The notes beneath the pieces were generated by a model. That model was given only the letters and a program-made list of their open reading frames with translations. It was not told the origin of the DNA and made no database searches. A DNA stretch of 37,253 nt, from assembly GCA_017856205.1 (NCBI GenBank), contig JAFMFL010000008.1:1-37253 (forward strand). The letters are read 5' to 3'. The position numbers and the translations under genes are program-made. This DNA is from Flavobacteriaceae bacterium. Its GTDB lineage: Bacteria > Bacteroidota > Bacteroidia > Flavobacteriales > Flavobacteriaceae. Of this stretch, positions 26,376-34,627 are shown piece by piece (the stretch's first letter is position 1; each line of letters starts with the position of its first letter).

Positions 26376-26378
26376 CTT

Positions 26379-27125
26379 ATGCTAAGCATAGACAATTTAC
26401 ATGCCGGTTGCGAAGGCAAAACCATCCTTCAGGGGATTAACTTAGACGTGAAACCTGGTGAAGTACACGCCATTATGGGGCCTAACGGTTCGGGTAAAAG
26501 TACCCTTTCAACAGTAATTGCCGGACATGAAGAATACGATATTTCACAAGGAAGTATTTTGTTTGACGGGGAAGATATTGCCGAACTTAGCGCAGACGAA
26601 CGTGCACACAAAGGCATCTTTTTGTCGTTTCAATACCCTGTGGAAATTCCTGGCGTTTCGGTAACTAATTTTATCAAAACAGCTATCAATCAAACTCGAA
26701 AAGCGCAAGGGCTTGATGACATGCCTGCCAACGAAATGCTAAAGAAAATCCGTGAAAAAGCGGCACTTTTAGAAATCGATTCACGGTTTTTGTCCCGCTC
26801 ACTCAACGAAGGGTTTTCGGGGGGTGAAAAAAAACGCAACGAAATTTTTCAAATGGCAATGCTTGAACCCAAACTTGCCATTTTGGACGAAACGGATTCG
26901 GGGCTTGATATTGATGCGCTACGCATTGTGGCAAATGGCGTAAACAAACTCAAAGGCAAAGACAACGCCATTGTGGTTATTACGCACTATCAGCGTTTAT
27001 TGGATTATATTGTTCCTGACTTCGTACATGTATTGCACGAGGGCAGAATTGTAAAATCGGGAACTAAGGAATTGGCTTTAGAGCTTGAAGAAAAAGGCTA
27101 CGACTGGATAAAGCAAGGTGCATAA
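26379..27125 (+). CDS. sufC: Fe-S cluster assembly ATPase SufC
   Basis: ABC-type ATPase that powers conformational change in the SufBCD scaffold. All ABC motifs are visible: Walker [11 protein letters not shown]-loop [12 protein letters not shown], signature [14 protein letters not shown], Walker [14 protein letters not shown] and the switch His in [13 protein letters not shown]. Length of 248 aa is typical, and it has no membrane domain partner, as expected for SufC. Its stop overlaps the sufD ATG region by one base. Confidence 0.97.
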   Translation: MLSIDNLHAGCEGKTILQGINLDVKPGEVHAIMGPNGSGKSTLSTVIAGHEEYDISQGSILFDGEDIAELSADERAHKGIFLSFQYPVEIPGVSVTNFIKTAINQTRKAQGLDDMPANEMLKKIREKAALLEIDSRFLSRSLNEGFSGGEKKRNEIFQMAMLEPKLAILDETDSGLDIDALRIVANGVNKLKGKDNAIVVITHYQRLLDYIVPDFVHVLHEGRIVKSGTKELALELEEKGYDWIKQGA

Positions 27126-28441
27126 TGGATTTAAAAGAAACCTTATTGTCTTCCTATTTGGCGTTTGACGCTCAAGATGGTCCGCAGCGCAAACTACAAG
27201 ATCAGCGTGCGGCTGCCATTGAGGTGTTTGAACAGCAAGGGTTTCCAACCAATAAACAAGAGGATTGGAAATATACTTCCTTGCGAAATCTTACGAAAAA
27301 CCTGTTTTCGGTGTTTCCTAAAGAGGAAGTAAACTTAACGATTGAAGACATAAAGCCTTACATTTTACAAGACGTTGACACCTATAAAATTGTGTTTGTA
27401 GATGGTGTTTACAACGCTTATTTGTCTGAAACAACCCACGAAGGTGTGGACATTTGTTTGCTTTCTGCCGCCTTAACCAAGCGCAAATATGCCCCTGTAA
27501 TCAAAAAATATTTTAACCAAATTGCTGAAAAAGAAGAATCGCTTACGGCACTGAACACAGCCTTTACTAAAGAAGGCGCATACATTTATGTGCCCGAAGG
27601 AAAAGTGGTAGAAAAACCAGTCCAAATTATTCATTTTGCCACTGACAAAAATCCAAATTTGTTGCTGCAACCACGCAACCTGATTGTGTTGGAAAAAAAT
27701 GCTGAAGTGCAAATCGTGGAGCGCCATCAAAGTTTGACAAATGGTGCTGCGTTTACCAATGTGGTTACCGAAATTTTTACGGAACAAAACGCCCAATTGG
27801 ATTACTACAAAATTCAAAACGATCATACGGAAGCATCGCTGATTGATAGCACCTATATTTCGCAGCAAAAACACAGTCATGCCAAAGTCCATACGTTTTC
27901 CTTTGGCGGCAAGCTCACGCGCAACAACCTAAATTTCTACCACAAAGCTCCTGAAATCAATTCCACCATGAAGGGCATCACGCTTATTGAAGGAAAGCAA
28001 TTTGTGGATCATCATACGCTTGTGCATCACGCCCACCCCAACAGCAAAAGTCATCAAGACTACAAAGGTATTTTTGCCGAAAATGCCACAGGAGTTTTTA
28101 ATGGAAAAATTATTGTAGAAAAAGAGGCGCAAAAGACCAATGCGTTCCAACAAAACAACAACATTTTGATGGACGATAAGGCAAGTATTAACACCAAACC
28201 ACAACTTGAGATTTTTGCAGACGACGTGAAATGTAGCCACGGTTGTACGATTGGTCAATTGGATGAGGATGCACTCTTCTACCTCCAAACACGTGGTATT
28301 CCCAAAAAGGAAGCACGCGGATTGCTTACCTATGCCTTTGCAAACAATGTGCTGCAAAGTGTCCAAATTGATTCTGTAAAAAAGCGTATCAACAAATTGA
28401 TAGCTAACAAATTGGGTGTAAATATTGGATTTGATGTTTGA
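27125..28441 (+). CDS. sufD: Fe-S cluster assembly protein SufD
   Basis: Partner of SufB in the scaffold complex, needed for iron entry and clusters. The 438-aa protein shows the N-terminal FPTNKQEDWKYTSLRNL, the beta-helix core (HTLVHHAHPNSKSHQDYKGIF) and the C-terminal DDVKCSHGCTIGQLDEDALFYLQTRGIPKKEARGLLTYAF, which is highly characteristic. It overlaps the end of sufC by one base and the start of sufS by eight bases, consistent with translational coupling. Confidence 0.96.
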   Translation: MDLKETLLSSYLAFDAQDGPQRKLQDQRAAAIEVFEQQGFPTNKQEDWKYTSLRNLTKNLFSVFPKEEVNLTIEDIKPYILQDVDTYKIVFVDGVYNAYLSETTHEGVDICLLSAALTKRKYAPVIKKYFNQIAEKEESLTALNTAFTKEGAYIYVPEGKVVEKPVQIIHFATDKNPNLLLQPRNLIVLEKNAEVQIVERHQSLTNGAAFTNVVTEIFTEQNAQLDYYKIQNDHTEASLIDSTYISQQKHSHAKVHTFSFGGKLTRNNLNFYHKAPEINSTMKGITLIEGKQFVDHHTLVHHAHPNSKSHQDYKGIFAENATGVFNGKIIVEKEAQKTNAFQQNNNILMDDKASINTKPQLEIFADDVKCSHGCTIGQLDEDALFYLQTRGIPKKEARGLLTYAFANNVLQSVQIDSVKKRINKLIANKLGVNIGFDV

Positions 28442-29660
28442 GACTTCGCTTGATTTAGCGCAAATTCGAAACGACTTTCCCATTTTGCATCGTGAGGTAA
28501 ACGGTCAACCGTTGGTGTATTTGGATAATGCAGCAACCTCGCAAACACCTCTTCCTGTAATCAACGCCATAAGCGATTATTACAAACACACCAACGCCAA
28601 CATTCATAGAGGCGTTCACGCATTAAGCCAAGAGGCAACAGATCAATTTGAAGCGGCAAGACAAAAAATTCAAAAGCATTTTAATGCGGCAAAAGCCCAT
28701 GAAATTATATTGACTTCTGGGACAACGCATGCCATCAATTTGGTAGCAAACGGATTTGCTTCGCTGCTTAAGCAAGGAGACGAACTTATCGTATCTGCCT
28801 TAGAACATCACGCCAATATTGTGCCCTGGCAAATGCTTTGTGAGCGCACGGGGGCAACGCTCAACGTTATTCCGATGACGGACGAAGGAACGCTTGACAT
28901 AGAAGCCTTTGATGCTTTGGTAAATTCCAAAACCAAAGTGGTGTTTGTAAATCATGTTTCTAACGCACTTGGCATTATCAACCCCATAGAACACATTATT
29001 GAAAAAACGCACGCGGTAGGAGCTGCCGTACTTATAGACGGCGCACAAGCAACGCCGCATTTGGTTCCCGATGTGCAAGCCCTAGATGCAGATTTTTATA
29101 CCACCTCTGCGCATAAAATTTGCGGTCCAACAGGAATTGGTATGCTTTATGGAAAGGAGGAATGGTTGCGAAAGCTTCCCCCTTATCAAGGTGGTGGTGA
29201 AATGATAGACCAAGTAACTTTTGAAAAAACAACTTATGCCGATTTGCCACATAAGTTTGAAGCGGGCACGCCAAACATTGCAGGTGGTGTTGGTTTTGGT
29301 ACAGCTATAGATTATATGAATAGCATTGGATTTGACGCCATTGCAGCCCATGAAAACAATTTGCTTCAACATGCCACAGATAAGCTAAAGCAAATTGATG
29401 GCTTGCGTATTTATGGCGATGTGTCAAATAAGGTTGCTGTTATTTCATTTAATGTTGACGGCCTGCATCCTTACGACATTGGCACATTGTTAGATAAAAT
29501 GGGCATTGCCGTGCGCACAGGGCATCATTGTTGCCAACCGATTATGGATTTTTACCAAATTCCAGGAACGGTGCGGGCATCGTTTGCCTTTTACAATACC
29601 CACGAAGAAGTAGAACGATTTGTAACTGGCGTTGAAAAAGCAGTTAGTATGTTGCGTTAA
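28434..29660 (+). CDS. sufS: Cysteine desulfurase SufS
   Basis: PLP enzyme that takes sulfur from cysteine for cluster building, giving alanine and an enzyme persulfide. The ATG at 28434 (MFETSLD, 408 aa) lies inside the end of sufD; the track start is a TTG. Visible are YLDNAATSQTP, ALEHHANIVPWQ, the PLP-binding lysine in TTSAHKICGPTGIG, GGGEMIDQVTFEKTTYADLPHKFEAGTPNI and the catalytic cysteine region AVRTGHHCCQPIM. It belongs to the class II SufS/CsdA type, matched to the SufE that follows after 16 bases. Confidence 0.97.
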   Translation: MFETSLDLAQIRNDFPILHREVNGQPLVYLDNAATSQTPLPVINAISDYYKHTNANIHRGVHALSQEATDQFEAARQKIQKHFNAAKAHEIILTSGTTHAINLVANGFASLLKQGDELIVSALEHHANIVPWQMLCERTGATLNVIPMTDEGTLDIEAFDALVNSKTKVVFVNHVSNALGIINPIEHIIEKTHAVGAAVLIDGAQATPHLVPDVQALDADFYTTSAHKICGPTGIGMLYGKEEWLRKLPPYQGGGEMIDQVTFEKTTYADLPHKFEAGTPNIAGGVGFGTAIDYMNSIGFDAIAAHENNLLQHATDKLKQIDGLRIYGDVSNKVAVISFNVDGLHPYDIGTLLDKMGIAVRTGHHCCQPIMDFYQIPGTVRASFAFYNTHEEVERFVTGVEKAVSMLR

Positions 29661-29676
29661 TATGTATCTTTAACCT

Positions 29677-30102
29677 ATGAGTATAGCAGCACAACAAGAA
29701 GAAATTGTATCAGAGTTTGCCCTATTTGACGATTGGATGCAACGCTACGAATACATGATTGAATTGGGAAAATCCTTGCCACTCATTGCGCCCGAGTACA
29801 AAACTGACGATCACATTATCAAAGGGTGTCAAAGTAAAGTTTGGGTACACGCCGAACTTGAAGATAACAAAATTGTGTTTACTGCTGATAGCGATGCCAT
29901 TATTACTAAAGGCATTATTGCCATTCTCATTCGTGTGTTTTCAAATCAACATCCCAAAGATATTTTGGCAGCCGATACGACTTTTATTGACGAAATTGGA
30001 CTTAAAGAACACCTTTCGCCAACTCGTGCAAATGGGTTGGTTTCTATGATTAAGCAACTTAAAATGTACGCCATAGCGTACCAAACGCAACTCACATCAT
30101 GA
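29677..30102 (+). CDS. sufE: Cysteine desulfuration protein SufE
   Basis: Accepts the persulfide from SufS and passes it to SufB. The acceptor cysteine is Cys51 in HIIKGCQSKVWV, the same position as in E. coli SufE. The helical start (FALFDDWMQRYEYMIELGKSLP) and the C-terminal LSPTRANGLVSMIKQLK also match. Length of 141 aa is normal. The stop overlaps the sufT start (ATGATG) by four bases, so the two are likely coupled in translation. Confidence 0.96.
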   Translation: MSIAAQQEEIVSEFALFDDWMQRYEYMIELGKSLPLIAPEYKTDDHIIKGCQSKVWVHAELEDNKIVFTADSDAIITKGIIAILIRVFSNQHPKDILAADTTFIDEIGLKEHLSPTRANGLVSMIKQLKMYAIAYQTQLTS

Positions 30103-30413
30103 TGGATACTGCTGCACTTGGAGAAAAAATCGTTAAGGTTTTAAAAACCATTTATGACCCTGAAATTCCTGTAGATATTTACGAATTGGGGCTCATTTAC
30201 GACGTGTTTGTTAATGAAGACAACGACGTAAAAATATTGATGACGCTTACCACACCCAATTGCCCTGTTGCGGAAAGTCTTCCACAAGAAGTAAAGGAGA
30301 AAGTGCGCTCTTTGGACGAGGTTAAAGAAGTAGAATTGGAACTTACATTCGACCCCCCGTGGACGCGCGATTTGATGAGCGATGAAGCCAAACTTGAACT
30401 CGGGTTTTTGTAA
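30099..30413 (+). CDS. sufT: SufT / MIP18-family (DUF59) protein
   Basis: Small 104-aa protein of the DUF59/MIP18 family that takes part in Fe-S protein maturation. The core motifs are YDPEIPVDIYELGLIYDV, TLTTPNCPVAESLPQEV with the conserved cysteine, and FDPPWTRDLMSDEAKLELGF. It overlaps sufE at its start and DUF2480 at its end by one base, so it belongs to the operon. A second ATG follows the first, so the true start may be one codon later. Confidence 0.93.
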   Translation: MMDTAALGEKIVKVLKTIYDPEIPVDIYELGLIYDVFVNEDNDVKILMTLTTPNCPVAESLPQEVKEKVRSLDEVKEVELELTFDPPWTRDLMSDEAKLELGFL

Positions 30414-30925
30414 TGGCAAAAGAAATTGTCAATCGTGTGGCAAACAGTGCCCTTCAAGTAATTGACTTGGAGGAATTTTACCCTGAAGGACCTCGCACAT
30501 TGCTTTCCATTACTGATTTTTTGGATGAGGGCGTAGTGTTACGTGAACAATCGTTTAGAGAACGTTTGGAAAACCATAATTGGACAACTTATAAAGGTCA
30601 TTTTGTAGCGGTGTATTGCCCAGAAGGTGTACTGGTGCCACAATGGGCTACGCTACTTTTGGTGCGCTATTTGCAGCCTGTAACCAAAACTGTTATAGTA
30701 GGGACCATTGACGATTTGGAACGCTATCTATTCACTGAAAAATTAGCTGTTTTTGATACCACGCCATACCAAAATGGACTAGTAATCATAAAGGGCTGTG
30801 CCAACAAGGCCGTTCCGCAACAAGCTATGGGCATATTGGCGGCAAAATTAATTCCTGTGGTGCGAAAATTATCTTACGGCGAAGCCTGTTCTTCTGTACC
30901 TTTGTATTCGAAATCTAAAAAGTAG
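30413..30925 (+). CDS. DUF2480 family protein
   Basis: A 170-aa cytosolic protein of the DUF2480 family, which is largely restricted to Bacteroidota and has no known function. Characteristic stretches are IVNRVANSALQVIDLEEFYP, DFLDEGVVLREQSFRERL, PEGVLVPQWATLLLVRYL and VPQQAMGILAAKLIPVVRKLSYGEACS. No catalytic motif or membrane segment is visible; the cysteines in VYCPEG, KGCANK and GEACSSVP could bind a metal but this is a guess. It is within the SUF operon after sufT, which hints at a link to Fe-S handling. Confidence 0.9.
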   Translation: MAKEIVNRVANSALQVIDLEEFYPEGPRTLLSITDFLDEGVVLREQSFRERLENHNWTTYKGHFVAVYCPEGVLVPQWATLLLVRYLQPVTKTVIVGTIDDLERYLFTEKLAVFDTTPYQNGLVIIKGCANKAVPQQAMGILAAKLIPVVRKLSYGEACSSVPLYSKSKK

Positions 30926-30928
30926 TCC

Positions 30929-31813
30929 ATGAAAAAAAGCATTGCGCTTTGTTTTATCCTTATAAATGCCATGCTTTATGCCCAAACCGACTCCGTGCAA
31001 ACCCCAGAAACAGATTGGAAAAAGGGTGGTGTAGCCAAACTTCTTTTTAATCAAACGGCATTTAGCGAATGGGCATCGGGTGGGCAAAATAGTATTTCGT
31101 TGAGTTTTCATGCCGATTACGATCTTAACTATAGCAAAAACGGATGGAATTGGGACACCAAATTTTTAGGTGATTTTGGGCTGACCAAACTCAGTGGCAC
31201 CAAGTTTTTACGCAAAACCAATGACCGCTTTGACTTGCAATCTTTTTTAGGCAAAAAATTTAGCACTACATGGAGCTATTCTACCGTATTTGGGCTAAAA
31301 ACACAGTTTGCACGTGGCTACATTTACGGCGAAGATACAGAGGGCAACGAAACCCGAACCCTTAGAACTCATTTTTTCTCCCCTGTTTACATTCAGTTGG
31401 GGGTTGGTTTGTATTGGAAAAAGTCCAAAGATTTGTGGGTAAACATTGCCCCTTTTACCCAACGACTAACCTTAGTAAGCCGAAAGTTTACAATGGATTT
31501 GCCCGAGGGCAAAGAATATTTTGGGGTGCGTAAAGGGGATAACCATCGCTTTGAATTGGGTGCGTCTGTAAATGCATTTTACAAGTTTTCCCCCATGGAA
31601 AATATGACCCTTGAACAACGTCTTGGGTTGTATTCTGACTATTTGGATAAGGCAGAAAATGTGGATATAGACTACCAAATTGCTGCCGAACTACAAGTAA
31701 ATGAATATGTATCTACCAACCTAATTCTTCAGTTGGTTTATGATGACAATGCGGTGCAGCGCCTACAGGTTCGCGAAGTATTTGGCGTGGGAGTACGAAT
31801 GGCATTAAAGTAG
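30929..31813 (+). CDS. DUF3078 exported protein
   Basis: A predicted exported protein of 294 aa. A signal peptide (MKKSIALCFILINAMLYAQ) is followed by the family's W..GG...L.FNQ..FS.W..GG pattern (WKKGGVAKLLFNQTAFSEWASGGQNS). The remainder is alternating and aromatic-rich, consistent with an outer-membrane beta-barrel; LGVGLYWKKSKDLWVNIAPFTQRLTL and EVFGVGVRMALK fit that. Function is unknown. It begins three bases after DUF2480, so may ride on the SUF transcript. A truncated paralogue follows it 100 bases downstream. Confidence 0.88.
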   Translation: MKKSIALCFILINAMLYAQTDSVQTPETDWKKGGVAKLLFNQTAFSEWASGGQNSISLSFHADYDLNYSKNGWNWDTKFLGDFGLTKLSGTKFLRKTNDRFDLQSFLGKKFSTTWSYSTVFGLKTQFARGYIYGEDTEGNETRTLRTHFFSPVYIQLGVGLYWKKSKDLWVNIAPFTQRLTLVSRKFTMDLPEGKEYFGVRKGDNHRFELGASVNAFYKFSPMENMTLEQRLGLYSDYLDKAENVDIDYQIAAELQVNEYVSTNLILQLVYDDNAVQRLQVREVFGVGVRMALK

Positions 31814-31880
31814 CGTTTTTAGCGATTTAACTGCTTAACGAACACTCCGACTTTGCTCAGCATCCTAGTGATATCTTTTT

Positions 31881-31888
31881 TATATTTG
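31881..31888 (+). promoter_or_regulatory. Promoter -7 box (TATATTTG) before the DUF3078 remnant
   Basis: Exact TAnnTTTG match 24 bases before the remnant's ATG at 31913. The promoter has outlived most of the gene it served. Confidence 0.5.
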
Positions 31889-31912
31889 CAGCGTTAACCT
31901 AAATCTTATACA

Positions 31913-32053
31913 ATGAAAAACTACTTATGGATGCTTCTTTTTTGTGGTACCCTTACTTTTGCACAAACCGACACTGAAACCACACATTGGACCAAAAACG
32001 GCAAAGCCTCACTGTTGTTCAATCAAGCTACGTTTAGTAATTGGGTGTCATGA
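31913..32053 (+). pseudogene. Truncated DUF3078 paralogue (first 46 codons only)
   Basis: The reading frame gives a signal peptide (MKNYLWMLLFCGTLTFAQ), then HWTKNGKASLLFNQATFSNWVS, then a TGA stop. It aligns with the start of the neighbouring intact DUF3078 protein (WKKGGVAKLLFNQTAFSEWAS) and breaks off just before the conserved GG. The roughly 240 residues of barrel are missing, and the following 136 bases up to hflX do not continue the family in any frame I can see. It is too short for the ORF track. Deletion of a tandem duplicate is the simplest reading. Confidence 0.85.
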
Positions 32054-32189
32054 TGTGTTGAATGGGTTCTCTTTTTTCATTGCTAACGTTTGGTTTGTAT
32101 CCCCCAAAAACGTTCTCAAATGCTATGTGGTGTAAAGAACAGATTTAGGGTTTGTTCTATGCTAATTTAGCAAAAAAATTAGCCAAATG
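32054..32189. other. Non-coding stretch after the DUF3078 remnant, with hairpins
   Basis: Contains an inverted pair AACGTTT (32085-32091) / AAACGTT (32108-32114), a six-base pair AGAACA / TGTTCT (32136-32158), and GCTAATTT / AAATTAGC (32161-32183, seven-base loop). None has a convincing poly-T tail. It lies between the remnant and the end of convergent hflX; it is possibly deletion debris plus weak termination structures. Confidence 0.4.
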
Positions 32190-33401
32190 CTATTGCTCTA
32201 CTTCAATTTCTGGATAGAGAAAATGGTTGTATGGAAAACGGTTTATGTGCAATTCTCGCACCTTTTGATAAAGGCGTTGCCTAAAGTGCTGTAGGTTTGT
32301 TTTTTTGGCCGCTGAAATAAACACCGCATCTCCTTGGGTTTTTGCCATCCAGGTTTCTTTCCATTCTTCAAGTGAATAGTGTTCAGTGCCGCGTGTAGCA
32401 ATCAAATCGGTTTCATCAAAGGTTTCGGGTGTATATGCATCAATTTTATTAAACACCATTAGCGTAGGCTTGTCTTGCACCTTTAGTTCGGCAAGGAGCT
32501 CGTTGACAGAATTAATATGCTGCTCAAACTGCGGATGTGCCAAATCTACCACATGCAAAAGCAGGTTTGCTTCGTGAACTTCGTCTAGAGTGCTTTTAAA
32601 ACTCTCTACCAATTGGGTGGGCAGTTTGCGGATAAATCCTACCGTATCGGAAAGTAAAAAAGGGAGGTTTTCTACCACCACTTTTCGCACTGTGGTGTCC
32701 AATGTTGCAAAGAGTTTGTTTTCGGCAAAAACATCGCTTTTGCTTAGCACGTTCATAAGCGTAGATTTTCCCACATTGGTATAGCCTACCAATGCCACGC
32801 GCACCAAAGCACCTCGGTTGCCTCGTTGGGTTGCCATTTGGCGGTCAATGGTGGTCAGTTTCTTTTTAAGCAATGATATTTTATCTCGGACAATACGGCG
32901 GTCGGTTTCAATTTCGGTTTCTCCAGGACCACGCATTCCAATACCTCCACGTTGGCGTTCTAAGTGTGTCCAAAGCCCTTTTAGTCGTGGCAACAGGTAC
33001 TGATATTGCGCCAACTCTACCTGTGTTCGGGCATAGCTGGTTTTGGCGCGCTGCGCAAAAATGTCTAAAATAAGACCCGTGCGGTCTAAAATTTTACATT
33101 TTAATAGCTCTTCTATATTGCTTTGTTGCGCTGGAGTTAATTCATCGTCAAAGATAACAGTGCTAATGTCATGCGTTTTTACATAGGCGAGCACGTCTTC
33201 CATTTTGCCAGTTCCAATAAAGGTTTTGGGATTTGGAGTGTCTAGTTTTTGAGTAAAGCGTTTTTTTACCTCGCCGCCTGCGGTAAGGGTCAAAAATGCC
33301 AACTCGTCCATATAGTCTTGGACTTGTTGTTCGTTTTGTTGCTGATTGATAATCCCAACAAGTACGGCATACTCGAAATGATGTGTTTTTTGTTCAATCA
33401 T
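32190..33401 (-). CDS. hflX: GTPase HflX
   Basis: Ribosome-associated GTPase that rescues stalled or hibernating ribosomes under stress. The start at MIEQKTHHFEYAVLVG overlaps the upstream stop as ATGA, giving 403 aa. The N-terminal HflX domain and the linker (RLKGLWTHLERQRGGIGMRGPGETEIETDRR, typical of the family) precede a G domain with Walker A GYTNVGKST (about 206-213), DTVGF and NKID. It is last in a reverse-strand run after the lpxH-like gene; translational coupling is likely. Confidence 0.96.
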   Translation of the reverse strand: MIEQKTHHFEYAVLVGIINQQQNEQQVQDYMDELAFLTLTAGGEVKKRFTQKLDTPNPKTFIGTGKMEDVLAYVKTHDISTVIFDDELTPAQQSNIEELLKCKILDRTGLILDIFAQRAKTSYARTQVELAQYQYLLPRLKGLWTHLERQRGGIGMRGPGETEIETDRRIVRDKISLLKKKLTTIDRQMATQRGNRGALVRVALVGYTNVGKSTLMNVLSKSDVFAENKLFATLDTTVRKVVVENLPFLLSDTVGFIRKLPTQLVESFKSTLDEVHEANLLLHVVDLAHPQFEQHINSVNELLAELKVQDKPTLMVFNKIDAYTPETFDETDLIATRGTEHYSLEEWKETWMAKTQGDAVFISAAKKTNLQHFRQRLYQKVRELHINRFPYNHFLYPEIEVEQ

Positions 33402-34159
33402 GTTGCCTCCCAAGTGCTAAGACTCAGCGTATTGCCATCAAAAACGGCGTAGGTGTTATACTCTAGCCAATCCCCCAAATTGATGTAGCGCGATGTTTTG
33501 GACAACTCAATATCCAGCGGCAAATGCCGATGTCCGAAAATAAAATAATTAATGTTTTGCGTTTCCAATTTTTTACGACAATAATGTACCAGCCATTCGC
33601 CTTCAGCTCCATTATACACTTTATCCTCATTTCCGGATATTAGGCGGTTTTTGAGGGAAAGATATTGGGCAAAGCGCATTCCCAAATCGGGGTGAATAAG
33701 GCGGTACATCCATTGAATAAAAGGATTGCGAAACACTTTTTTCATACGCTTATAGCCCTTGTCGCCAGGACCAAGTCCATCACCATGCCCAATCAAAAAT
33801 GATTTGCCGTTAAATTCAAGTTTTTGGGGTTCGAAGAGTACAGGAATTCCCAATTCGGTTTCAAAATAGTCTTGCATCCACATATCGTGATTTCCCACAA
33901 AAAAATAGATGGGAATCCCACTATCGGCAACCTCAGCGAGCTTCCCTAAGACTCTTACAAATCCTTTAGGGATTACTCGCTTGTATTCAATCCACACATC
34001 AAACAAATCGCCCAACAAGTAAATGGCGGCGGCATCATCTTTGACTTTATCGAGCCAGGCAACGAATTGCTTTTCGCGCACCTTGCTTTTTTCAAGATTT
34101 GGTGCGCCCAAATGATTGTCGGAAGCAAAATAGACTTTTTTCCCTTTGGGTATGTTCAT
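33398..34159 (-). CDS. lpxH: UDP-2,3-diacylglucosamine diphosphatase-like phosphoesterase
   Basis: Calcineurin-like metallophosphoesterase expected to act in lipid A synthesis, cleaving UDP-diacylglucosamine to lipid X. I start it at MNIPKGKKVYFASDNHLG (253 aa). Metal ligands are in SDNHLG, LLGDLFDVW, FVGNHDMW, IGHGDGLG and FGHRHLP. Length and motifs fit LpxH-type proteins of Bacteroidota, though the DNH in place of DFH and related phosphoesterases leave the exact substrate slightly open. It overlaps hflX by four bases. A TACTTTTA box lies four bases before its ATG. Confidence 0.88.
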   Translation of the reverse strand: MNIPKGKKVYFASDNHLGAPNLEKSKVREKQFVAWLDKVKDDAAAIYLLGDLFDVWIEYKRVIPKGFVRVLGKLAEVADSGIPIYFFVGNHDMWMQDYFETELGIPVLFEPQKLEFNGKSFLIGHGDGLGPGDKGYKRMKKVFRNPFIQWMYRLIHPDLGMRFAQYLSLKNRLISGNEDKVYNGAEGEWLVHYCRKKLETQNINYFIFGHRHLPLDIELSKTSRYINLGDWLEYNTYAVFDGNTLSLSTWEAT

Positions 34160-34163
34160 GGTA

Positions 34164-34171
34164 TAAAAGTA
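34164..34171 (-). promoter_or_regulatory. TAnnTTTA-type box (TACTTTTA) before lpxH
   Basis: The minus strand reads TACTTTTA, TACC, ATG. It sits in the 16-base gap after queD and could give lpxH-hflX their own leaderless transcript. Confidence 0.3.
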
Positions 34172-34175
34172 CAAA

Positions 34176-34625
34176 TTACTGGTCAGCAGCGTACCACTCG
34201 GCAAAAGAGGTTGCTGTTTCTTGGAGCCTTAAATGGTGAAGCTTAATATTGTGAGGAAGTTTAGCCTTAATTTTTGCGGCAAAGTCAATAATCATTTCCT
34301 CACTAGTAGGCTGATAATCTACTAATAATACCTTATGTCCGCTTTCTTCTAGTGTCGCTGCTAAAGCTACGTGAGGCGTGTTTTTATTAAAAACAGTAGC
34401 GTGATCAAACACATCTACAATTTCATCTATGACTATTTTTTTTAGGTCTTTGAAGTCGATAACCATGCCGTATTTGACATGGTTTGGGTCGCTGATAGGT
34501 GTGCCAATAACAGTGACATCTAGTTTATAGCTATGTCCATGCACATTTTTGCAAAGACCATCATAGCCATAAAGTGCGTGTCCCGTTTCAAATGAAAAGC
34601 TTTTGGTAATACGAATTTTACTCAT
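34176..34625 (-). CDS. queD: 6-carboxytetrahydropterin synthase QueD family
   Basis: Pterin enzyme of the queuosine/7-deazaguanine pathway. The ATG at 34625 (MSKIRITKSFSFETGHAL, 149 aa) lies two bases after the upstream stop. Zinc-binding His residues are in FETGHAL and NVHGHSYKL, the catalytic Cys is in GLCKNVHGHS, and the relay residues lie in FDHATVFN and LRLQETATSFAEW. Without other que genes nearby, a tetrahydrobiopterin-synthase-like role (PTPS family) is an alternative. It is in the middle of a reverse-strand run. Confidence 0.93.
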   Translation of the reverse strand: MSKIRITKSFSFETGHALYGYDGLCKNVHGHSYKLDVTVIGTPISDPNHVKYGMVIDFKDLKKIVIDEIVDVFDHATVFNKNTPHVALAATLEESGHKVLLVDYQPTSEEMIIDFAAKIKAKLPHNIKLHHLRLQETATSFAEWYAADQ

Positions 34626-34627
34626 CA

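Noticed and set aside
31944-32135. ORF-track entry of 63 aa on the plus strand
   Set aside because: It is an out-of-frame shadow of the DUF3078 remnant; the frame beginning at 31913 has the signal peptide and family match.
32161-32183. Hairpin GCTAATTT/AAATTAGC as the hflX terminator
   Set aside because: The stem is AT-rich and no T run follows on the minus strand.
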